A program made the translations under genes and the position numbers. From positions 1 through 64,000 of the forward strand of contig UBNQ01000023.1 in NCBI GenBank assembly GCA_900466875.1: 64,000 nucleotides of DNA, in the 5' to 3' direction. This stretch comes from Hyphomicrobiales bacterium (lineage in GTDB: Bacteria > Pseudomonadota > Alphaproteobacteria > Rhizobiales > Rhizobiaceae). Of this stretch, positions 18,518 through 25,815 are shown one piece after another. Under the pieces are notes generated by a model. That model saw nothing but the letters and a program-made list of their open reading frames with translations, was not told the DNA's origin and searched no databases. Position 1 is the first letter of the stretch, and each line of letters starts with the position of its first letter.

Positions 18518-19165
18518 ATGGGTAAGCTTAACGCTGCCGCAAAACGTCGGGTTTTCTTCGACGAGGTGCGAAAGAGCCTGTTTTCCGGACGTCTGAAACG
18601 GCGCGAGGTGCAGGGGCTCAATGCAATTCTCGATGGATGGGCGCGACTGGATGAAGCCGACCGCAAGGCGGCCGGAGGTGACGATGCACTGGCCTATGTG
18701 CTGGCCACCGCCTTTCACGAGACCGCGGCGACGATGCAGCCGGTGCGCGAGACCCTGGCGCTGAGCGATGCCGAGGCGATCATGCGGCTGGAACGGGCAT
18801 TCGCGGCGGGCAGGCTTCCCACGGTGAGGACGCCTTATTGGCGACCTGATGCTCAGGGCCGGACGTGGCTCGGCCGCGGCTTCGTGCAGCTGACGCATCG
18901 GAGAAATTACGAGGCGATGGCGACGCTGACCGGGATCGATCTTGTCTCCGACCCAGGCCGCGCCATGCAGATGGAGGTTGCCGTTGATATCCTCATCGGC
19001 GGAATGCTGGTGGGGGCCTTTACCGGACGTCGGCTCGGAGACTATTTTTCGGCGGACAAGGCCGACTGGACCGGCGCGCGAAAAATCATCAACGGCATGG
19101 ATCGGGCGGATCTTGTAGCGGGGTATGCAAAGGCGTTCCGCGCCGCCTTGCCGACGGCGCATTGA
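18518..19165 (+). CDS. Glycoside hydrolase family 19 endolysin
   Basis: A 215-residue lysozyme/chitinase-like enzyme expected to cleave the peptidoglycan glycan chain and release particles by lysis. The catalytic core reads LATAFHETAATMQPVRET, with candidate acids Glu68 and Glu78, then GRTWLGRGFVQLTHRRNY and the later DWTGARKIINGMD. No signal peptide is present, so a holin is needed; a holin-like gene closes the cluster at 35029. In R. capsulatus the GTA lysis genes are elsewhere, so an in-cluster copy is a difference from the type system. GTA association is by position. Confidence 0.85.
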   Translation: MGKLNAAAKRRVFFDEVRKSLFSGRLKRREVQGLNAILDGWARLDEADRKAAGGDDALAYVLATAFHETAATMQPVRETLALSDAEAIMRLERAFAAGRLPTVRTPYWRPDAQGRTWLGRGFVQLTHRRNYEAMATLTGIDLVSDPGRAMQMEVAVDILIGGMLVGAFTGRRLGDYFSADKADWTGARKIINGMDRADLVAGYAKAFRAALPTAH

Positions 19166-19222
19166 TGCGGGCCGGGGAGCGTGTTAGCAGGCTGCTGTCT
19201 GAAGAGGTGCAGCGGAGTTTCG

Positions 19223-19531
19223 ATGATACGGCATATCGTGTTTTTCACGGCCACGGCCGAGAACCTGAAAGAGGTTCAGGCAGGGCTTTCGATGCTGACC
19301 GCAAACCCGCATGCATCGCTGCTCGAAATCGGCACCAATGTGAAGACCGACCAATGGGGGACGGATGTCGATTTCGTCGTTTATGGCGAGTTCGAGGACG
19401 AGGCGGCGTTGGCCGCCTACAAGGCGCATCCGATCTATCACAAATCGACCGAAACCGTGCGGCCGATCCGCGAGGTTCGCATTGCTGCGGACTATGACAG
19501 CGACAGGGCGGTGAAGACGCCGCTGAGGTAG
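19223..19531 (+). CDS. Dabb (stress-responsive alpha/beta barrel) domain protein
   Basis: A 102-residue dimeric ferredoxin-fold protein starting MIRHIVFFTA, the standard Dabb opening, with the strand VDFVVYGEFEDEAALAAYKAHP. The frame is open 14 codons upstream, without a matching family start. Dabb proteins act in stress or as small cyclases and oxygenases; none is known as a GTA part. It is transcribed with the GTA genes between endolysin and portal and may be cargo. Confidence 0.82.
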   Translation: MIRHIVFFTATAENLKEVQAGLSMLTANPHASLLEIGTNVKTDQWGTDVDFVVYGEFEDEAALAAYKAHPIYHKSTETVRPIREVRIAADYDSDRAVKTPLR

Positions 19532-19563
19532 GGCTAAGCCTTACTCAAAAGAGGACCACCACA

Positions 19564-20781
19564 ATGAAATCTGCTTTTCGCCTGCCGTGGCTTTCCACGG
19601 GGGAACGCAAAACCGTGTCTGCAGGTCAGGGGGTAGATGGCCGGGCGGCTGGCCAGTCTGCGACTGAAACGAAGATGGCGGCGGGTGTGGCTTCCGCTTT
19701 TGCGGTGCTTTCCGGTGAAGGTGCTGCGCATTGGTCGGGGCGGTCCTATGCGGCACTGGCGCGGACGGGGTTCATGCGCAATCCGGTGGCGCATCGGGCC
19801 GTGCGGATGATTGCGGAAGCCGCGGCCGCTGTGCCATGGTTGGCCTATGAAGGGACGGCGGAGGTGGCGGATCACCCGGTGATTGCGCTGCTGGCACGGC
19901 CGAACGGGCGGCAGGGCGGGCCGGACTTTTTCGAGGCGCTGTATGGACATCTGCTGTTGTCCGGCAATGCCTATGTCGAGCCGCTGGCGATCGGCGGGAC
20001 TTTGCGGGAACTGCATCTGCTAAGGCCCGACCGGGTCAGCGTGGTCGAGGGACGTGACGGCTGGGTGGCGGGGTATGACTATCGCGCTGGCGGGGGCACG
20101 CGCCGGCTGGCGGCGGAAGCGGATGACGGGCGGCCTGCCTTGCTGCATCTCAAACTGTTTCATCCGCTCGACGACCATTCGGGTTTTTCGCCGCTGGTTG
20201 CAGCAGGGGCGGCGCTGGACCTCTCCAATGCGGCTGCAGGCTGGAACAAGGCACTGCTCGACAATTCGGCGCGACCTTCCGGCGCGCTGGTCTATCAACC
20301 CAAGGATGGCGGCAATCTTTCCGCCGATCAGTATCAGCGGCTGAAGGAGGAACTGGAGGCGGGCTATGCCGGGGCCGTCAATGCCGGGCGGCCGCTGCTG
20401 CTCGAAGGCGGGCTGGACTGGAAGGCGATGGGGCTTTCGCCGAAGGATATGGATTTCATCGAGGCGAGGAATGGCGCAGCAAGGGATATCGCGCTGGCGC
20501 TCGGCGTGCCGCCCATGCTGATCGGCATTCCGGGCGACAACACCTATGCCAATTACCAGGAGGCGAACCGCGCCTTCTACCGGCTGACGGTTTTGCCGCT
20601 GATCGCACGAACTGCGGCGAGCTTTTCGGTCTGGCTGTCTGAGATTTATGGCGGGTTGAGGCTGGAGCCGGATCTTGACCGGATTGCCGGCCTGGCGAGC
20701 GAGCGCGAGGCGCTGTGGGCGCGGGTCGGGGCTGCGGAATTCCTCAGCGACGAGGAAAAGCGGGAGGCGGTGGGATATTGA
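19564..20781 (+). CDS. GTA portal protein (g3, HK97 family)
   Basis: A 405-residue portal subunit that would form the dodecameric ring through which DNA enters the capsid. The family core is visible: RNPVAHRAVRMIAEAAAAVPW, HPVIALLARPN, FEALYGHLLLSGNAY, LRPDRVSVVEG, LKLFHPLDDHSGFSPLVAA and PPMLIGIPGDNTYANYQEANRAFYRLTVLPL (the last in parts). Length is typical of GTA g3. The start follows GAGGACCACCACA. It is followed by a toxin-antitoxin pair rather than directly by g3.5, which is unusual for these clusters. Confidence 0.95.
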   Translation: MKSAFRLPWLSTGERKTVSAGQGVDGRAAGQSATETKMAAGVASAFAVLSGEGAAHWSGRSYAALARTGFMRNPVAHRAVRMIAEAAAAVPWLAYEGTAEVADHPVIALLARPNGRQGGPDFFEALYGHLLLSGNAYVEPLAIGGTLRELHLLRPDRVSVVEGRDGWVAGYDYRAGGGTRRLAAEADDGRPALLHLKLFHPLDDHSGFSPLVAAGAALDLSNAAAGWNKALLDNSARPSGALVYQPKDGGNLSADQYQRLKEELEAGYAGAVNAGRPLLLEGGLDWKAMGLSPKDMDFIEARNGAARDIALALGVPPMLIGIPGDNTYANYQEANRAFYRLTVLPLIARTAASFSVWLSEIYGGLRLEPDLDRIAGLASEREALWARVGAAEFLSDEEKREAVGY

Positions 20782-20805
20782 GGAAGGGGCGTATCGGGTG
20801 TAGTT

Positions 20806-20824
20806 TGTAATACGCCGTATTACA
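20806..20824. promoter_or_regulatory. Perfect palindromic operator of the toxin-antitoxin pair
   Basis: TGTAATACGCCGTATTACA is a perfect palindrome with nine-base arms and one central base. It ends 13 bases before the antitoxin start and overlaps the only place for its promoter, the usual site for autorepression by a ribbon-helix-helix antitoxin. Confidence 0.75.
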
Positions 20825-20837
20825 GATGGAGGTACTG

Positions 20838-21131
20838 ATGGCTGACAAGAAGAGCTCCGGCAAGACCTCGCCTGAAAAGCCCGTTCTGTCCGATCCGATC
20901 ACGCTGCGGGTGCCGCAGGACATTCTCGACGATATCGAGAAGATTGCTGAGACCGCCGATCGCAGCCGCAGCTGGGTGATCGTTCGGGCGTTGAAATATT
21001 ATCTGATGGCGGAGGGAGCGGAAATGCTCAGTATCGGTCGGGGACTTGAGGACGTAGAAGCTGGGCGGACAGTCGATGCTGACGAATTCTTCGCCGAACT
21101 CGATCGCCTTAACCGCGAGGATGCCGCCTGA
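20838..21131 (+). CDS. Ribbon-helix-helix antitoxin (CopG/ParD-like)
   Basis: A 97-residue protein. After a short basic lead, residues about 17-58 read SDPITLRVPQDILDDIEKIAETADRSRSWVIVRALKYYL, in pieces the ribbon (ITLRVP) and two helices of a CopG-type DNA-binding domain. The acidic C-terminal tail (DVEAGRTVDADEFFAELDRL) would wrap the toxin. GGAGGT four bases before ATG 20838 decides the start; an ATG at 20826 overlaps that ribosome site. The stop overlaps the toxin start by one base. Confidence 0.88.
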   Translation: MADKKSSGKTSPEKPVLSDPITLRVPQDILDDIEKIAETADRSRSWVIVRALKYYLMAEGAEMLSIGRGLEDVEAGRTVDADEFFAELDRLNREDAA

Positions 21132-21436
21132 TGAAAGTGCGGTTCTCTCAGGAAGCAATACGCTATGTCGAGAGGGAAAGGCACTATCTGGCTCAGTTCG
21201 GCAGGCGCACAGCCGTGGCGTTTTCGGACCAGATCAAGAAGGCGGCGCGCCTGATCGGCGACCATCCGCATGTCGGTGTGGCCGTAGCACCCGCTGACAA
21301 CGTTCGCCGTTTCGTTTCGGCTCCCTATCATCTGGACTACGTAGTTCAGGTGGATCGCATTATGATCATCTCGGTCATGCACGGTAGGCAAGGCCCAGCC
21401 GATCTTGAGAAAGATGACGAGGGCGAATTCGAATGA
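21131..21436 (+). CDS. RelE/ParE superfamily toxin
   Basis: A 101-residue basic toxin with the RelE/ParE fold: VRFSQEAIRYVERERHYLA, helices with IKKAARLIGDHPHVGVAV, then VRRFVSAPYHLDYVVQVDRIMIISVMHGRQ. The final strand with Arg and His near the end is the typical active or binding edge. Whether it poisons gyrase (ParE) or cuts ribosome-bound mRNA (RelE) is not settled by sequence. It is translationally coupled to the antitoxin. Its place inside a GTA cluster, with the same strand, suggests addiction that protects the cluster or selects recipients; this is inference. Confidence 0.88.
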   Translation: MKVRFSQEAIRYVERERHYLAQFGRRTAVAFSDQIKKAARLIGDHPHVGVAVAPADNVRRFVSAPYHLDYVVQVDRIMIISVMHGRQGPADLEKDDEGEFE

Positions 21437-21684
21437 TCCGTTCTGCATGTTGATGGCGGAATGCTTGAGAATGAAGCGGCCTTCACTCAATCCGTGAAGC
21501 CCCGGACTCAATCTTTGAAGATCGCGGCTCAAGCGATTCTGAACATTACCGAATATTTCGCCGTTGAAAGCGGCAACCTGATACCGCGCGGCGTCTCGGG
21601 CGTCATCGGCATGCGTATTGCTGGCGGTATTCGGCCTGGGGCCGGTACCGGCTTTGCGCCCCTCTAACCGACAAGGGATTAACA
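21437..21684. other. Unassigned gap between toxin gene and g3.5
   Basis: No convincing gene. A 68-codon plus-strand frame (21461-21667) lacks a ribosome site and family resemblance. The end, GACAAGGGATTAACA, supplies the ribosome site of g3.5. The remainder may be debris from insertion of the toxin-antitoxin pair. Confidence 0.4.
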
Positions 21685-22011
21685 ATGGCTGACCTTGGAC
21701 ACGATCCGGGCGCGATGCTTGGCGTCTGGGCGGCAAAGACGGCCGGGGCTTTTGCCGGTGCCGGCGTGTCGCTGATCTATCTTCTGCCGAAGAGCCGGCG
21801 CGAGGCGGCGAGCCGGTTTGCCACGGGGATAACCTGCGGCTTGATTTTCGGCGGGCCGACCGGGCTGTGGCTGGTGGAGCGGCTTGGCATTTCCGCCATG
21901 GTATCCGGGCCGGAGACGATGCTGGCGGGGGCGGCCGCTGCGAGCCTCAGCGCCTGGTGGGTGCTTGGGGCATTGTCGCGGGTAGCGGAAAGATATGGTG
22001 GGCGGCGGTGA
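21685..22011 (+). CDS. GTA g3.5-like small membrane protein
   Basis: A 108-residue protein with three to four hydrophobic segments (TAGAFAGAGVSLIYLLP; FATGITCGLIFGGPTGLWLV; LAGAAAASLSAWWVLGALS). Its place between portal and prohead protease is that of ORFg3.5 in the Rhodobacter GTA. Holin-like or structural roles have been imagined for such proteins; none can be shown here. It is convergent with a tiny minus-strand gene whose stop is four bases away. Confidence 0.8.
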   Translation: MADLGHDPGAMLGVWAAKTAGAFAGAGVSLIYLLPKSRREAASRFATGITCGLIFGGPTGLWLVERLGISAMVSGPETMLAGAAAASLSAWWVLGALSRVAERYGGRR

Positions 22012-22015
22012 GGCG

Positions 22016-22216
22016 TCAGCTGTTGCTGTCGCCGCCGCTTCCTTCGGTGCCGGTATACATGATTGCGTCTGCCGACGCGTGATCCGGCCTGTCGAGCGCA
22101 TCCGCCAGAAGCGGTTTTCGGAAAATGGCCGGGGGATGCAAGGCCAGACCCACCGCTCCGGCAATGACGGCCGCGCCTGAGATGAGGCCGAGCGCAATCA
22201 GAATCAATGTCTGCAT
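22016..22216 (-). CDS. Small single-helix membrane or exported protein (66 aa), antisense in the GTA cluster
   Basis: Starts MQTLILIALGLISGAAVIAG, one hydrophobic helix that could be a signal anchor, followed by a polar tail ending GTEGSGGDSNS. GGAG lies six bases before the start at 22216; the frame is open four codons further. It occupies the gap between g3.5 and the protease in the opposite direction, ending four bases from the g3.5 stop. No family is recognised. Confidence 0.5.
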   Translation of the reverse strand: MQTLILIALGLISGAAVIAGAVGLALHPPAIFRKPLLADALDRPDHASADAIMYTGTEGSGGDSNS

Positions 22217-22330
22217 GGCGTGCTCCATTCAAGGACCCGTCTCCCCAATATAATGCGCCTTGCGGAAGGCTTCAACGTCAGGGCCGGCGCGTGGCCGGGC
22301 CGATCGCTCAATTCAAGTCAGGAGACTTTC

Positions 22331-22930
22331 ATGCACGTTCACCGCGGGCACCGCGCCCCCATGTGCATTCGGACGCGTCCGAATGCACGCAAATTCGCCA
22401 ATCTGGAACTGGCCGGCATCACCGGCGACGGCACGTTTGCGGGGTATGCCAGCGTTTTCGGCGAGGTCGATCTGGGTAAGGACCGGATCGAGCGGGGGGC
22501 GTTCATGAACTCACTCGTGGCCCGCGGCGCGCCGGGGGTGCGGATGCTTTACCAGCACGATCCGAACGAGCCGATCGGCGCCTGGAAGACGATCCGCGAG
22601 GATGCCCGCGGACTTTATGTCGAGGGCGTGCTTTCGCCCGGCGTCGGCCGGTCGCGGGAGGTGTTTTCGCTGATGAAATCCGGGGCGCTGGACGGGCTGT
22701 CGATCGGGTTTCGTACGGTGAAGGCGCGCACCGATGCCAGGACCGGGGTGCGGCGCATCCTCGAAGCCGATCTGTGGGAAATTTCCGTCGTGACCTTTCC
22801 GATGCTGCCATCGGCGCGGGTCTCCGACGTCAAGCATGCGCGGTTTTTCCGCGACCGTGAAACCGAACTCGTCCGCCAGATGCGGCGGGCGGCGAAGATG
22901 ATGTTCAGCTCAAGCTTCAAGGGAAGATAG
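22331..22930 (+). CDS. GTA prohead protease (g4, HK97 U35 family)
   Basis: A 199-residue assemblin-like serine protease that trims the capsid scaffold. The pattern is GYASVFGEVD at 39-48, then MLYQHDPNEPIG with His76, DGLSIGFRT with Ser124 and LWEISVVTFPML with Glu150, the expected order of the His-Ser-acid site. TCAGGAG six bases before ATG 22331 decides the start; the open frame extends 37 codons further without support. Capsid gene follows after two bases. Confidence 0.93.
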   Translation: MHVHRGHRAPMCIRTRPNARKFANLELAGITGDGTFAGYASVFGEVDLGKDRIERGAFMNSLVARGAPGVRMLYQHDPNEPIGAWKTIREDARGLYVEGVLSPGVGRSREVFSLMKSGALDGLSIGFRTVKARTDARTGVRRILEADLWEISVVTFPMLPSARVSDVKHARFFRDRETELVRQMRRAAKMMFSSSFKGR

Positions 22931-22932
22931 AT

Positions 22933-24204
22933 ATGACGGAGCAGGTGATGCAGGCAATGAAAGTGGCACCGGAGATCAAGGCTGTGCCGGAAACGATGAC
23001 GGCGGCCTTCGACGAATTCATGGAGGCATTCGAGGCTTTCAAGGACGTCAACGACCGCAGGCTCGGCGAGATCGAGCAGAAGCTGACGTCGGATGTCGTC
23101 ACCCGCGACAAGGTCGACCGTATCAACCGGGCGATGGATGATCAGAAGAAGGTGCTGGACCAGCTGGTGCTGAAAAAGGCGCGGCCGCAGTTGGGAGCTT
23201 TCCGGGGCGGGGCGGAACTTTCGCCGGAAGCGGTGGAGCACAAGGCAGCTTTCGATGCCTATGTTCGCCGTGGCGACGAGGCGGGGCTGCGCGAGCTGGA
23301 GGCCAAGGCGATGTCGGCGGGAAGCGGCGCCGATGGCGGTTATCTGGTGCCGGACGAGACCGATACGGAAATCGGCCGGCGGGTTTCCGTCGTCTCCCCG
23401 ATGCGGGCGCTTTCGACTGTGCGCACCGTTTCGACTGCGGTGTTGAAGAAGCCGTTTGCGACGACGGGTCTGGCGACCGGCTGGGTGGCCGAGACGGCGG
23501 CGCGGCCGCAGACCAATGCGCCGCAACTGGCCGAACTCTCGTTCCCGACGATGGAGCTTTACGCCATGCCGGCGGCAACGCAGGCGCTGCTCGACGATGC
23601 GGCTGTCGATATCGAGGCCTGGATTGCCGGCGAGGTGGATATCGTTTTCGCCGAGCAGGAGGGCGACGCCTTCATCCGTGGCGACGGGGTCAACAAGCCG
23701 AAGGGATTTTTGTCCTATACGGCGGTGGCTGACAGCGCCTGGGCTTGGGGCAATCTCGGGTATATCGCGACCGGCGCGGCAGGCGCATGGAAATCAACCG
23801 GGCCGTCCGATACGCTCGTCGATGTCATCTATTCGCTGAAGGCGGGACACCGGCAGAACGGCACCTTCATGCTGAACCGCAAGGTTCAGGCCGATATCCG
23901 CAAATTCAAGGATGCCGACGGCAACTATATGTGGCGCCCGCCGGCATCGGCCGGGCAGCCCGCAACGCTGATGGGCTTTCCGGTGGCGGAAGCGGAAGAG
24001 ATGCCGGATGTGGCGGCGGGGTCTCTGTCGATCGCGTTCGGGGACTTTCGTTCGGGCTATCTGGTTGTTGACCGGGCGGGCGTGCGTATCCTGCGCGATC
24101 CCTATTCGGCCAAGCCCTATGTGCTGTTCGATACCACCAAGCGCGTTGGCGGCGGGGTGCAGAATTTCGAGGCGATCAAGCTGGTGAAGTTTGCGGCGAG
24201 CTGA
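22933..24204 (+). CDS. GTA major capsid protein (g5, HK97 family)
   Basis: A 423-residue HK97-fold capsid subunit. Residues 1 to about 115 are helical and charged (FDEFMEAFEAFKDVNDRRLG), the delta or scaffold domain removed by the prohead protease. The mature domain opens with SAGSGADGGYLVPDETDTEI (128-147), and continues with the E-loop and P-domain words GWVAETAARPQT, AFIRGDGVNKPKGFLSY and ending QNFEAIKLVKFAAS, all typical of GTA capsids. Two bases separate it from the protease. A strong hairpin follows, then an antisense gene. Confidence 0.96.
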   Translation: MTEQVMQAMKVAPEIKAVPETMTAAFDEFMEAFEAFKDVNDRRLGEIEQKLTSDVVTRDKVDRINRAMDDQKKVLDQLVLKKARPQLGAFRGGAELSPEAVEHKAAFDAYVRRGDEAGLRELEAKAMSAGSGADGGYLVPDETDTEIGRRVSVVSPMRALSTVRTVSTAVLKKPFATTGLATGWVAETAARPQTNAPQLAELSFPTMELYAMPAATQALLDDAAVDIEAWIAGEVDIVFAEQEGDAFIRGDGVNKPKGFLSYTAVADSAWAWGNLGYIATGAAGAWKSTGPSDTLVDVIYSLKAGHRQNGTFMLNRKVQADIRKFKDADGNYMWRPPASAGQPATLMGFPVAEAEEMPDVAAGSLSIAFGDFRSGYLVVDRAGVRILRDPYSAKPYVLFDTTKRVGGGVQNFEAIKLVKFAAS

Positions 24205-24222
24205 GGAGCTCAAGCGAAGGAG

Positions 24223-24253
24223 TGATCGCCAGATGAAATACCTCTGGCGATCA
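24223..24253. terminator. Bidirectional terminator-like hairpin after the capsid gene
   Basis: TGATCGCCAGA (24223-24233) pairs perfectly with TCTGGCGATCA (24243-24253) around a nine-base loop. It lies between the convergent capsid gene (end 24204) and the minus-strand peptide gene (end 24259). No U tract follows on either strand, so strength is uncertain; full termination here would cut off g6-g15, so it may act mainly on the peptide transcript. Confidence 0.6.
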
Positions 24254-24258
24254 TGAGT

Positions 24259-24390
24259 TCAACTGCATTTGCACGTTCCATCGAACTGGCAGTGGCAGTT
24301 GGCTGGGCAGCCACACATAACGGTAGCGTAGGCCTGTGCCGCCGCGAGCGAAAGTGCAAGCGCAAGAGTGAGTGCTGATGCGATTTTCAT
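24259..24390 (-). CDS. Secreted cysteine-rich mini-protein with three CxC motifs (43 aa)
   Basis: The product is 43 residues. Residues 1-22 (MKIASALTLALALSLAAA, then QAYA) are a textbook signal peptide with an A-Y-A cleavage site. The mature part is about 21 residues with six Cys: CGC (26-28), CHC (32-34) and CKC (40-42), spaced by PAN and QFDGT. GGAGG lies five bases before the start. CxC clusters suggest metal binding, as in metallothioneins, or three disulfides in the periplasm; neither is proven. I know no family. A perfect FNR/FixK box lies about 50 bases before the start. It is antisense between capsid and g6. Confidence 0.78.
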   Translation of the reverse strand: MKIASALTLALALSLAAAQAYATVMCGCPANCHCQFDGTCKCS

Positions 24391-24436
24391 TCAGTCCTCC
24401 CGTGAAAAGAAATCGCAAAATGATCCTACGTGAATC

Positions 24437-24450
24437 TTGATAAAAATCAA
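24437..24450 (-). promoter_or_regulatory. FNR/FixK-type box upstream of the cysteine-rich peptide gene
   Basis: TTGATAAAAATCAA is a perfect match to TTGAT-N4-ATCAA, the anaerobox bound by FNR, FnrN and FixK in rhizobia. If it works at -41.5, transcription would begin near 24402, just before the GGAGG of the peptide gene. An overlapping palindrome, AAATCAACC-GAA-GGTTGATTT (24444-24464), may be a second operator or a hairpin. Oxygen control is inferred. Confidence 0.65.
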
Positions 24451-24518
24451 CCGAAGGTTGATTTATCGGCCGCCATTTCCAGGTGCCTGTGCCTGCGACT
24501 GAAGCAAGGATTTTCCCA

Positions 24519-25088
24519 ATGACCTATGCCCTGATCACTCCGCCCTCGGCGGAGCCGTTGACGCTTGCCGAGGTGAAGGCGCATTTGCGGCTGGATGGCG
24601 GTGACGAAGATGAGTTGCTGCTGTCGCTGATGAAAACAGCGCAAGCCTTTCTCGAAGGAGAGACCGGGCTTTGCCTGATTGCGCAGAGCTGGCGGCTTTA
24701 TCTCGACCGATGGCCCCGCGATGGGGTGATGCGCATCCTGAAGTCGCCGCTGCAAGCGATTCAATCCGTTACTGTTTATGGTCTGGATGGCGAGGCCGTT
24801 GATGTTTCGCTTGAAGATCATCTGCTCGATGGCGCGGGGCGACCGGCGAGGTTGTGGCTGCGCGATCCGCCGTCGCCGGGCAGGGCCGTGAACGGTATCG
24901 AGATCGATTTTTCCGCCGGTTACGGCGAGGCCGGGACGGATGTGCCGGACACGCTGAAACGGGCGATGCTGATCCATATCGGCCATATGTTCGCCTTTCG
25001 CGGCGTGATTTCTGCCGATCAGCAGCCGGCCGGTGTTCCGGACGGTTACGAGCGGCTGATCGCTCCGTTTCGCCTGCGGAGGCTGTGA
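24519..25088 (+). CDS. GTA g6, head-tail connector protein
   Basis: A 189-residue adaptor of the phage connector family (DUF3168-neighbour, gp6/HK97 gp6-like). The start MTYALITPPSAEPLTLAEVKAHLRLDG is the family signature and has AAGGA eight bases upstream; a 12-codon longer frame is open. Helices LLLSLMKTAQAFLEGETG follow. It would bind beneath the portal. Its stop overlaps the g7 start by one base (TGATG). Confidence 0.92.
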   Translation: MTYALITPPSAEPLTLAEVKAHLRLDGGDEDELLLSLMKTAQAFLEGETGLCLIAQSWRLYLDRWPRDGVMRILKSPLQAIQSVTVYGLDGEAVDVSLEDHLLDGAGRPARLWLRDPPSPGRAVNGIEIDFSAGYGEAGTDVPDTLKRAMLIHIGHMFAFRGVISADQQPAGVPDGYERLIAPFRLRRL

Positions 25089-25420
25089 TGGTCGTGTTTT
25101 TCGATCCTAGTCAGATGACGGCGCGGCTTTCGCTGGAGGAGGCGGTCAGCACGCCGGACGGGCAGGGTGGGGCGACGGTGACCTGGACGGAGATTGCAGC
25201 CATGTGGGCGAGGATCGAGCCGGTGTCGTTTAGCCTGACCGAGCGGGCAGGGGCGGAGATCGGGACGGTCACTCATCGCATCTGGCTGCGGTTTCGTGAC
25301 GGCGTGTCTGCAGGGCAGCGCCTGCGCAAAGGAGCGCGGCTGTTTGCGGTGAAACTGGTGCAGGACCCGGACGAGACGGGGCGTTACCTGACCTGTCTCT
25401 GCGAGGAGGGCGCGGCATGA
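25088..25420 (+). CDS. GTA g7, head closure protein
   Basis: A 110-residue head-tail joining protein of the SPP1 gp16/HK97 gp7 type. The start MVVFFDPSQMTARLSLEEAV overlaps the g6 stop. The beta-rich body contains WARIEPVSFSLTERAG, THRIWLRFRDGVSAGQRLRKGARLFAVKLVQDPDETGRYL (in parts), typical of the family, which seals the connector after packaging. It overlaps g8 by four bases. Confidence 0.92.
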   Translation: MVVFFDPSQMTARLSLEEAVSTPDGQGGATVTWTEIAAMWARIEPVSFSLTERAGAEIGTVTHRIWLRFRDGVSAGQRLRKGARLFAVKLVQDPDETGRYLTCLCEEGAA

Positions 25421-25815
25421 GCGCGGCCAATGCTGTGTTGAAGGCGATCCATCAGCGGCTTTCCGGTGATGCGGGGTTGGTGGCGTTGCTTGGGCCGGAC
25501 GGTATTCGCGACCGTCTGCTGGCGCGGTCGAAACTTCCGGCGATCGTGATCGGCGAGATGGAAACGCGCGATCTTTCCACCGCAGGCGAGCCCGGCGAGG
25601 AGCATTTTCTGGCGCTGGAGATCTGGTCGGAAGGGGACGGGCGGCGTCAGGTGCTGGAGATTGCGGCGAGGGTGACGGCGCTGCTTGATGATGCGTCTCT
25701 GGCGCTGGATGGGGCGGTGCTGGTGAGCCTCTTGAGGATCGGGTTGCGGACGCGGCGGGAGGTGAAGACGAAATTCTATCTCGCGGAAATCCGGTTCAGG
25801 GCCGTGACGGAATGA
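25417..25815 (+). CDS. GTA g8, tail completion/terminator protein (DUF3168)
   Basis: A 132-residue protein of the DUF3168 family, which joins the tail tube to the connector. It starts MSAANAVLKAIHQRLSGDAGLVALLG and has the strand LPAIVIGEMETRDLST plus EEHFLALEIWSEGDGRRQ. The start overlaps g7 by four bases (ATGA). Its last 20 bases overlap the end of a minus-strand MFS gene, so this is where an insertion has split the GTA operon. Confidence 0.92.
   Translation: MSAANAVLKAIHQRLSGDAGLVALLGPDGIRDRLLARSKLPAIVIGEMETRDLSTAGEPGEEHFLALEIWSEGDGRRQVLEIAARVTALLDDASLALDGAVLVSLLRIGLRTRREVKTKFYLAEIRFRAVTE

Noticed and set aside
21461..21667. 68-codon plus-strand frame between toxin gene and g3.5
   Set aside because: ATG has no spaced ribosome site and the product shows no family resemblance.
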